Source: Periconia sp. R9002
Taxonomy: Eukaryota > Ascomycota > Dothideomycetes > Pleosporales > Periconiaceae
NCBI GenBank assembly: GCA_023627715.1
Contig: JAMAHW010000088.1
Span: forward strand, 62,001 to 126,000
Direction of reading: 5' to 3'
Length of the DNA: 64,000 nt
Of this stretch, positions 56,401-64,000 are shown piece by piece; position 1 is the first letter of the stretch, and each line of letters begins with the position of its first letter. The notes beneath the pieces are model-generated. The model did no database searches, was not told the DNA's origin, and saw only the letters and a list, made by a program, of their open reading frames with translations. Made by a program: the position numbers and the translations under genes.

Positions 56401-58008
56401 AGCCGCGAGGAAAATTTGGCGGAAGCGTGCTCCAGCACTTAACTCTTCAATGCGTAGCTGTTGCACGTACCTGGCGGCAACTTCAGAAAGACCAGAAATC
56501 TTCAGATTTTTCATGCCGGTAATGACTGTAGCAGTCAACCCGGTCCGCTTCTGAACTTGCGCCATCCACATTCGTTGTGAGTCTCCAGCGAATTTCATAA
56601 GAACCCCCAAGGCGGCAAAGCAGACTAGCACGAGGGCGATAGGAGCCACAAATGCGACATCAAGTCGGATATACAACATCCATCCGGCTAGAGCCACCTG
56701 GATTGTACAGGCCCAGAGCTCGTGCAGGTTCCTAGTTCCCACCCGGATACGTTCCATGTCTGCGCTCATCAACGTTATTGCCACGCTATCGTCGTTGACG
56801 CCAATACGTGATTTCATTGCGCGGCTGTATATTTCCGTAATTAATATAGACCTTGCTACTGTTCGGGCTCGATTATGTAGATACCTAGAGAATTTAATAA
56901 ATATTACGCCTGCTATGAGTTTTGAGTAGTATTGAGAGTGGCTTACCAGTAAAGGGCTTTGGAAATGGCAATTCCAGCATATATGAAGAAAGCAGCACCA
57001 ATGAATCCATAGCCTACATTTCGGTTCTGCTCGGGCTGCTCGAGATAGTGCAGTAGTCTTTCTATGAAAAACGGTTGGCAAAACTGGAAGCCAAGCAGCG
57101 CCAAACGTGCAGGTATGGGCATCAATAGTTCGCTCTTCATCGAAGATACAAGCGCCTTCAACAAGCCAAACTTTTTGCCTTTTAACTCTTCATAGTTAAT
57201 GACGCGAGAGAATCTTTCATGTCGAGACTCGGCATCAAAAGCACTATCGAGAGGATAAAGATCTTCTACGGTAAGAATACTACCATAACCCCGGCGAAAG
57301 AGGTTGTTGAGCCAATAGAAAACACCTAGGTTGAAAATGTTGCTCGTCTCCTCGGGGCTATGTTCTTTTTCGTCTATCCATTGTGCCCATTGAGTCTTTT
57401 GCTTTGCTTCTAGGAGTAATACTACAAATTTCAAGGCCGCAGCAGTACAAAACAAGATACTGTAAATCTTCTCGATCTTGACGGTGACCGATAAAAAGAG
57501 GGTTCTCGTTTGGGCGATGTCGAAAAGAAGGGTGAGAGTTAAATATAGGCTCAGGAGTACTGATGGTCGGGGATTTCTACTATGTTCCAGTAGACTGAGG
57601 GGTATGACTAAAAAGGCCGCAACGAGCTCCAATGTAGCGGCAGCGACGGAAAATCTTGTGATGAGTGAGGATTCTACGGTGACGAAAACCAGAAGCGCAA
57701 GCCTAAAACCAGTATAAAGTATTATAGTACCCTGTTCATGTCCAAAACTTTAGCTAATCATGTCTGCGAGCACATGTAGGCGTGTTTTTGAAGTATTGTA
57801 CTGGTGACGGACGTACGGCTTTGAGAAATTGGTATCTGGGAGCATTGATTACAACAGGCTTGCATGTGTGGGACAGGATACGCCATGGCGAGATTATGAT
57901 AAATAATGCGGCAGGTATTATTGAGAAGAACAACTGTTCAAACTGCAGATTGAAGTCAAACCGTTCTTTATCCAGTTGCAGTAACTGGACCTTTGTGGAA
58001 AACGGCAT
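53436..58008 (-). CDS. ABC transporter, ABCC (MRP) type, full length
   Basis: Exons are 58008-57817, 57731-56947, 56884-54689 and 54633-53436 (introns 85, 62 and 55 nt), 1456 aa, the normal size for fungal ABCC exporters. Layout is TMD0, TMD1, NBD1, TMD2, NBD2. NBD1 (from about residue 625) has Walker A GPVGAGKST, signature LSGGQKQRVSLARAL and Walker B MLVLDDVFSGLD. NBD2 (from about residue 1238) has GRTGSGKSS, FSAGQRQLFSVGRALL and ILLLDEVSSSVD. In Walker B of NBD1 the residue after DD is Val rather than the catalytic Glu, common in ABCC proteins. The junction SPLYTHFIDTLKGVVTLRA confirms the last intron. It probably exports conjugates, drugs or a metabolite. Confidence 0.93.
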
Positions 58009-58684
58009 TGATAGGTATGGCGGGGAGCAGGTTGCAAAACAAAGTTCCGACGAGACGCAAGAAGACACGCGAGAAGATAGGCTAGTCTATGCCAACACCC
58101 ACCAACCACTTAACCGTGACTCATGAGAGACTTTAAATGATGTGAGCTTGCTGATGGAGCACATCAGCAAAGCTCCGCCGTTAAGCTGCAGGCTCACTAG
58201 TCTGGAGGTGTTCTAGCGTTTGAGACGGGCCACGGTCTGCTACATACCCGAACACCGCTTCAGCGTTTATGAACACCGCTGGTTTATATCCGAATTCCGC
58301 GGCTGCATAGTGTAAGGTACTAGCGTAGTCAGTGTACACTAAGCCTGAAATCGCAATTCCCGTCTGCGCGTGTCCCACTTTTTCTTCATCATTGTGCTAT
58401 TCTACCTTATGTGTTTGGAAGATTCAATGACAAGTTTATCCCAGTAACATTGAAAAGCCTTATTTCTGGCAATGCCAAATGCCAAATGTGAAATTAAAAA
58501 AGAAACTATAACCCATGGTGACGTTGACATCGTTCTGAAATTGTTTTTAAGCCCACAGACACACATCCCAGTTATGAATGAAATGGATATTACACATGCT
58601 CGCAGTTGTCAGATGGCTAAGAGTCTAGATTGATATATTGAGTCCGCAATGTTGCGTGGCGCAAATATACCGTGAATTCCGATT
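58009..58684. other. Intergenic with a gene fragment
   Basis: Upstream of the ABC transporter; apart from the isochorismatase-like fragment nothing is recognised. Confidence 0.45.
58181..58378 (-). pseudogene. Isochorismatase-like C-terminal fragment
   Basis: A 65-codon minus-strand ORF contains GIAISGLVYTDYASTLHYAA followed by EFGYKPAVFINAEAVFG, which resembles the C-terminal core of isochorismatase-family hydrolases (V-x-G-x-x-T/V-D, then an Ala-rich helix and a V-x-x-DA strand). The N-terminal two thirds of the domain, with the catalytic Asp and Lys, are absent and the Cys position is not conserved. Probably a relic; similarity is by eye only. Confidence 0.3.
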
Positions 58685-60016
58685 TCACCCTTGCTTTCGA
58701 GACTTTTCCACCTTCAGCTTCACTACAACCTGAGCAACAGTGTTGAACAGACTTGTAAGAGTTGCATCTTCTATCTTCCCGAACATTCTAGGGATTCTAT
58801 CGGTATGCCATTTCAGGCATTCCGCCTTAAGATATGCGAGTATTCTTGTTGAATCAGAATCCCGTGGGAGTGCTTTTTGGAAAAATTCCTCAATGGCTGG
58901 TTCAGATACGTCTTTGTAGTTGCCGGATTTGACGGGCCAGGGAATAATCTCTCGCAAGTGCTCCTACGTGAACATGTTAGCAATCCCTTGTTAAAGGCTG
59001 TCGTGTTTCATACCGATGTGCCCTTGGCTCCGTTGACTGGATGTAAATTAGCAAACCGTTTCGGGAGATAGTTGGGGGGCTCCATAAAAGCTCAGCTTAC
59101 TCTTGATTTTCTCCCACTGTTGTACATAACGTAGCCAGGCGTTATCCCATTCTTCTCGTTCTTTGTCAGCCTGTTCCTTGGCCTTTTGCTCCCGCATTCT
59201 CTTCATCTGCTCGGATCTCTGCCGAACTCGCTCGTTTCTCTCTTCGGTTTCACGTGCTTCTTTGGCTTTGGCTTCTTGCTCTTTTCTGCGTCGGCTTTCC
59301 TCCTCAGACTTCTTTTGTTGTTTCTCTTCTTCGCGCTTCTTTTGTTGTTCCTCTTCGTCGCGCTTCTTTTGCTGCTTCTTTTCTTTCTCCTCCTTTCGCT
59401 GTCTCTTTTCCTCATCTCTCCTCTGCTTTCTTTCGTCGTCAGTCTTTTTCTGTCGTTTTTCTGCTTCGTCCTTCATCCGCTGGTTTTCCTTTTCTAGTCT
59501 CTCTACGCGTTCCTGCAGTTGCCGTATCCAATCCTGTTCCTCCCGCCGCCTTTGCGCTTGCTTCACACGGTCGAATAACGAATCAAGATCATCCGATAAA
59601 GATTGGTAGGCCGGTGAAGCCAAAGATTGGGAGACGTCTTCGTCGTCCGTTGTGTTGAATCCCATTCGTTGCTGTTTACGTATCTGCTTAGACCAGAATT
59701 GCACCATTTCTTCGTCTTGATCCTGGTGATACCTCACACATAATGTGAAGTGAGCCAGCTGGCGGAGCTTTCCGCTGACATCTGTCCTAGACGTGTCAAT
59801 GTACGCGAGTGCTTCCAGAAGTCGGTGAGCAGACTCTCGGTTTCCTTGGTTAATTGGATTTCGGCAGCGCCTTCTGCAACTTGGTGCGTATCCGACACAG
59901 GTGATACCGCCTCTGTCAGGGTTGATCATCTCCAGGGTAGCAGTTGGATCCCAAAGTTTCTGTCGTGCAAAAGGTTCGGCGAAAGAATCTTGACGGTATG
60001 TTGATCTGATACCCAT
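58685..60016 (-). CDS. Coiled-coil protein with NFKBIL1-like C terminus
   Basis: Exons are 60016-59057 and 58963-58685; the chosen intron is 93 nt (GTTTGC, branch TTGCTAAC, CACGTAG), 412 aa. An earlier GTAAGC donor exists but does not keep frame with the best acceptor. N-terminal part: a short Cys/Arg motif (CVGYAPSCRRRCRNPI) seen in several fungal proteins. Middle: a long, highly charged coiled coil (about residues 140-300) made of KK/EE/RQ heptads, extremely Lys/Glu/Arg/Gln-rich. C-terminal part: IIPWPVKSGNYKDVSEPAIEEFFQKA and LKWHTDRIPRMFG, like the end of IkB-like/NFKBIL1-type fungal proteins. An overlapping frame starting at 60180 could provide a different N terminus. Confidence 0.65.
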
Positions 60017-61536
60017 GGTGAGTTTTCTTCGAAGACTTGTGGCCTTATGGTGTTCCGCAGGTCTCGTAGTTGTTCCTGCGACAGACAGGGTTCCAGAGAA
60101 GAATTTGTGTGTAGTGTTCGCGTGGGGGCGTTCCGATCAATGTTCTGTGTGGACGAAATGACAATATTTGGGAAGAGCACAGTGACTAAGTAAGGACGTG
60201 ATGAATCACAGTTTATCTGTATTTATTTCTAGCTTTCAGTCTGTTGATATACTCGAGCCTATCCTACTCGTTCCGGGTACGAACTCGAAGTGCGATGTGC
60301 TACGCCGCACCCTTCCCAGGGTCTGATAGCGTTCTGTAACAGAGCACAGCCCCATGAATACAAAATTTCCAAGGCAATTGGATCTGAATTTCTGGCTGTG
60401 CAACAGTCATACACACGCTGCTGCATGTATACCCTGTCTCGATACCATCTACATGGCGTTTTGATAAGTGTGCATAAATCGCGAGGGCCACACTGCATGC
60501 TATGATACTTTCTTGCGCCCCGCTGCACAGCCTTTCATTGTATCATCTGAGTTCTTTTCCGCAAGAAAGGAAGATGGAATACGAACGCAGGAAGTGGCAC
60601 CCGAATTCGGCCACGGCTTTCGCAATGAATGTACATCAACAGACAGCAAAACATGGGTGGGTTCGATTTTCGATTGCCATCATGCGCAAATAATATTTCC
60701 AACGTCGAAGTTTGTTCCGTTTTTACCTAGAAGGCCGTCGAGCATTAGGGGGTAAGGGACAGGGTTTACCGTCCAATTGAGCGAACTCCTAGACTAGGAT
60801 GACAAGTTTTTGAAACAGGTCTATTTTTGTGCACTCTTGTCCTTTGTCCAGGATATTTAATGTTGCGGTGTGTAAAGATACGCATTTCATGCGTTGAAGA
60901 AATAATTATGTTTTCTATGAAGTAAATCGTTGGCGAGCAGCATGTGGGCTTTCGAGATAACAGGATTCGAATGGTCATCGACTGAACCACTTGGATTGGT
61001 GTTCTTACTCAGCAAAAATTTTGATTGAGTACTTAAATCAGTTTCTGCGAAACTTCAATACTGAGTGGATACGTTTTTGGTGGTGGGCAAGTAGCGAAGC
61101 AGATCCAACAAGTACCCGGTTCGTGGACAAGGCGTCAAGCGTACGAGAACACTACGGGCACGAACCGTCAGCTACGCGTTCTAGCACCGAGGCTATTTCA
61201 TACATCTCGGTGCGTACTGGGTGACAACATCAATGTCGTAATCAGATAACGTCATGATGCTCCGAAACCGTGGTAGCATCAATTCCAAACAGTTGGTTGC
61301 GGAACTTCATATATAAAGACAGCGCCTGCTCCCATCTTCGTAGTCAACCCAGCAAGCAATCTCAGCTTTTATCGAGTTCACATCTTCCAAGTTTTCTCCA
61401 TTAGAACGAAAGCGTGCAGATTTCCCCAAGGAACCTGGATCAGCGATATCCCCCATACCGAGACCGAAGATATCGACAGCATCTGGAACAGAACATTATT
61501 TCGGAAGTCTAGGATCTCCTGGGGAAGCATTAAGAC
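60017..61536. other. Intergenic, 1.5 kb, no gene supported
   Basis: AT-rich; several overlapping short ORFs at about 60290-60755 lack similarity or splice context. Confidence 0.5.
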
Positions 61537-62679
61537 ATGGCGGATGAAAAAATGAAAAGCGACATGCAACCCATATCCACTGGCCATGAGATGGATCAAC
61601 AGGATCTACTGTCTCCTCCTCCCCCCTACACCGAATCAACGACAAAATCCCCGACGGTAGCTTCTCGAGGTACGCAGACAATGGAGTGCTCAGAAGTCCT
61701 ACGGAATACTGAAACGAAGCCCAAAATGAAACTGTTTTCGAGAATTACGGACCGCATGAACAAGAAGGGTCATGACCGGACTGCGCAAAAGTAAGAAGAT
61801 AATCCAACTGCAAAGCGATGGGACGGTGATTACAGAGGCGAACAATTCCCTAGATTGGCCCAACTCGCCAAAAGCATAGTTGACCCAAAACAACTTTTAC
61901 GAGGGGTATTCGAGTTCATCCTCCTCCTATCATTTGATAATCTGGATAGACTCTATGAAATGCCCACAGACAATATCAACACATTCGATTTTGCGAAGGT
62001 TCTAGTTCACCGGACGGATTATGATCCGGGCAAGTTCTTCAAGTGGAGGGCCTATGAGATAACCGATGATATTTGCGATTTGGTACGCTTCGTGGAAAAT
62101 CAGATGAGCAACAATCGCTGGTCCAATGTCCGCCGGATGCATAAAGATTTACTCGTTCATTTCGTTTTAAAACCGGTAGAAGAACTGAAGATACAGGGTG
62201 ATTATGCCCTGGAAATTTTGGGGTCCTTCAAATGCGAAAAAATCGAGTACCTAATTGAGCAGTATGAGTTCGACCTTCATACAGTTCTACATCACTGGCA
62301 GCCGCGAAATGCGGTATATCGGATGGACTCGCATCGTATGCTAGACTTTGGTGATACAGTGGCATCCCATGCTGCTTTCATTGCTTCATTGCATCTGCCT
62401 CAAGAAAGGCAGCATGCTTTGGAAGAATCCATGGCCAATTGGCTCTTGAAGCATGATTTGGATACTGTTCAAATGTCCGACACTTTAAAGAAAATAGTAC
62501 TGGATGAACAAAAAGAACGCCCGGGTGGAACCTGTTGCTGGCCAATGAGGAAAGGATACATGGAGCTGTTCTACATGCTTGGCAAACCCAATCAATCTCG
62601 TTGGAGAGATGTTCTCAAGAAAGAGCGAGACAATGGGTATGAAAGTGTAGAATGTGGAGTCGAGGTTTTTGATATTTAG
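61537..62679 (+). CDS. Hypothetical protein
   Basis: Exons are 61537-61790 and 61836-62679 (45-nt intron, GTAAGA...TTACAG), 365 aa, frame closes. The first exon is polar and disordered with a Pro-rich PPPPYTE stretch and a basic segment (RITDRMNKKGHDR). The second exon encodes a helical domain with no recognised family: FEFILLLSFDNLDRLYEM, VRRMHKDLLVHFVLKPVEEL, LHHWQPRNAVYRMDSHRMLD and a Cys pair in GGTCCWPM. No signal peptide or TM that I can call with confidence. Confidence 0.7.
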
Positions 62680-63032
62680 CGGTAGCTATGCGTATGCACT
62701 ACAGACCAGAACAAGCTAGCACTTAATTTTGCCTGGGGTTCGACATCCCTTTGAGATTGTAGGTAGGAGTTGCTATTATGCTGTTCACTCGGGGTTTTGG
62801 AACAATGTTTAACTGGACCTGAGATAGAATTATACCTTCACATGTTGCGAGACATTGGAGAGAAACATGATCGTGATGTTAAACAGTACACAGATTGGAT
62901 GATATACGCCAATGACTACCTAATCCTAACGTACAACAAGCAGCAATGTATACAACAATTTGACTAGATTTAGAGCTCTACCAGTTGGCAGGCAGCCCTG
63001 AGACCACGGCAAGGTACTAGTCATCCTCAGGG
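62680..63032. other. Intergenic with a short ORF of doubtful status
   Basis: A 65-codon plus-strand ORF (62770-62967) resembles no family; its helical, charged sequence could be a last exon or relic of a gene related to the neighbour. Confidence 0.35.
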
Positions 63033-63205
63033 TGGGTTTTTAACGAGGTTTGCCCCTACCTCGGTTTGTTTTCGAGGTTCTACTCCCCGTGGGTTTTTTA
63101 ACGAGGTTTGCCCATGCCTCGGTTTGTTTTCGAGGTTTTACTCCCCGTGGGTTTTTTAACGAGGTTTGCCCATGCCTCGGTTTTTTACTGAGGTTCTACT
63201 CCTCG
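63033..63205. repeat. 58-bp tandem repeat, three copies, with hairpin potential
   Basis: Units 63033-63089, 63090-63147 and 63148-63205 share TTTAACGAGGTTTGCCC and a following CCTCGGTT...GAGGTT pattern. Each unit contains CGAGG/CCTCG pairs that can fold into short hairpins. The third unit overlaps the stop codon of the minus-strand gene at 63196, so transcripts of that gene may carry the array in the 3' UTR. Confidence 0.9.
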
Positions 63206-63836
63206 TTTGCAGCCTCAGCATCAGATGATCTTCTATAGCGGCGCCAGCCCGGGAAGTGTTGGGAGCGGCGAGAGGCGGAAGAGGTGGTGGTGGTGGTGCC
63301 GGGGGGATCGGGAGCGGGAGCAGCAGCAGCAGCAGCAGCAGGAGTAGGAGCAGGAGCGGTGGTGGTGGTGGTGGTGGTGGTGGCCCGGCGAGCAAGAACA
63401 ACCCACGCAAGCAAAATCGAAAAAATCTTTTTAAAAAAAGCGGGAATGCCATAAAGGCAAGCGGTGAGGTGAGAGAGGACGATGGCGAGGGCGGCGGCGA
63501 GGCGAGAGGGGGCGGCAGCAGCTTCTTCGAGCTTTTTCTTCCGCTCGTCATACCAGGCGTGTTCATACCCCTAAACAAACTTAGCCTTGATTCTCTCATT
63601 GAGTGACAAGTGATAAATAGCAATCTCTTCATGAGCCAAAACAGAATGCATCAACTTACATAGAACACGCATTCCTCCCTCAAGGTTGTTAACTGAGCAT
63701 GCCGAAGCTGCTCGTTGGCAAACTTGTTGGCTGTCCAAGCCAACCACATCATCGAAAGGCCAATAATGGCCGCGACTATGGTGGCGACAGCCGACCCGAT
63801 CTGGCTCTTCTCGTATGAGGTCTCGAGGGGCTCCAT
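63196..63836 (-). CDS. Hypothetical membrane protein with low-complexity tail
   Basis: Exons are 63836-63660 and 63570-63196 (89-nt intron, GTAAGT, branch GGCTAAG, GTTTAG), 183 aa. The N-terminal part has one TM (VATIVAAIIGLSMMWLAW), then a helix with QLRHAQLTTLREECVFYGYE and DERKKKLEEAAA. A second hydrophobic stretch follows (LAAALAIVLSHLTACLYGIP, then FSILLAWVVL). The C terminus is microsatellite-derived: poly-Thr, Ala-Pro, poly-Ala and a second poly-Thr run, ending in an Arg/Ser-rich tail. No family recognised. The TM-helix-TM layout is plausible, but the tail length is probably polymorphic. Confidence 0.6.
63275..63384. repeat. GGT/GCA/GGA trinucleotide repeats in coding sequence
   Basis: Consecutive trinucleotide runs (GGT, GCA and GGA-type) encode Thr, Ala and Pro/Ala runs on the minus strand. 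Confidence 0.85.
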
Positions 63837-63871
63837 GGCGGCGGCGGTGGTGGTGGTGGTGGTGGGCGGCA

Positions 63872-63902
<31 letters not shown>

Positions 63903-64000
63903 AGCAGAAGCAGAGAGAGCAGAGCAGAGCAGAGCAGAGCAGAACAGAACAGAACAGAAGCAGAAGCAGGCAGAGCAGAGCGGAGCAAGTGGTGATGGTT
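63837..64000. repeat. Compound microsatellite, GGCA then AGAGC-type
   Basis: A (GGT)n stretch, a (GGCA)n run at about 63870-63901 and (AGCAG)-type repeats to the window end. It lies in the 5' region of the minus-strand membrane protein gene. Confidence 0.85.

Noticed and set aside
60240..60300. Possible tRNA T-arm-like sequence
   Set aside because: A GTTCG-containing stretch is present on the minus strand, but no matching acceptor, D or anticodon stems could be drawn.
63256..63606. 116-codon Gly/Ser-rich plus-strand ORF
   Set aside because: Antisense of the microsatellite tail in the minus-strand membrane protein, whose intron and TM segments are better supported.
1..64000. CRISPR arrays, rRNA genes, bacterial-type operons and ribosome binding sites
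   Set aside because: None found, and none expected in an intron-rich ascomycete nuclear region.

Overview
This window is nuclear DNA of a filamentous ascomycete (Pezizomycotina). The evidence is the abundance of short introns (mostly 44-90 nt, GTRNGT donors, CTRAC-like branch sites, YAG acceptors) and the fungus-restricted families present: HET, UstYa/DUF3328, fungal rhodopsin-like 7TM proteins, a STAND-type N-terminal protein and an ACEI/StzA-type zinc-finger factor. The class cannot be fixed from sequence alone. Exon structures below were assembled by hand. Each multi-exon model was checked for frame closure and, where possible, for continuity of a known domain across the junction. UTRs and some start codons are uncertain.

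About 0.6-22.5 kb is a housekeeping block: atg6/beclin (-), an Scm3-type centromere protein (+), erg26-type sterol dehydrogenase (-), a tandem-UBC E2-like protein (-), the TRAPP subunit Trs23/TRAPPC4 (+), proteasome subunit Rpn10 (-), a borealin/Nbl1-like CPC subunit (+), a lineage-specific gene embedded in repeats (12.6-14.8 kb), an ACEI/StzA-like C2H2 transcription factor (+), an F-box protein (+) and a DUF4419 protein (-). Several pairs are divergent and share short promoters.

About 24-31 kb is sparser: a rhodopsin-like 7TM protein, a small C2H2 protein, an alpha/beta hydrolase and a probable degenerate gene, separated by 0.7-2 kb of apparently non-coding DNA.

About 31-41.4 kb holds four genes of the kind found in fungal non-self recognition repertoires: a STAND-type N-terminal protein without a P-loop, a DUF7025-like AAA ATPase, a HET-domain protein and a small kinase-like protein.

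About 41.8-58 kb looks like a secondary-metabolism neighbourhood: a CYP52-like P450, two UstYa-type oxidase-like proteins (both with paired HxxHC motifs), a candidate short secreted peptide, another 7TM rhodopsin-like protein and, further on, a full ABCC exporter. A DUF7924-like protein and a Dcr2-like phosphatase lie between and are probably unrelated. No NRPS, PKS or tyrosinase is visible, so if this is a cluster it is most like a ribosomal-peptide (dikaritin-like) or partial one.

About 58-64 kb contains an isochorismatase-like fragment, a coiled-coil protein with an NFKBIL1-like C terminus, an unrecognised two-exon gene, a 58-bp tandem repeat with hairpin potential and a two-TM low-complexity protein at the edge.
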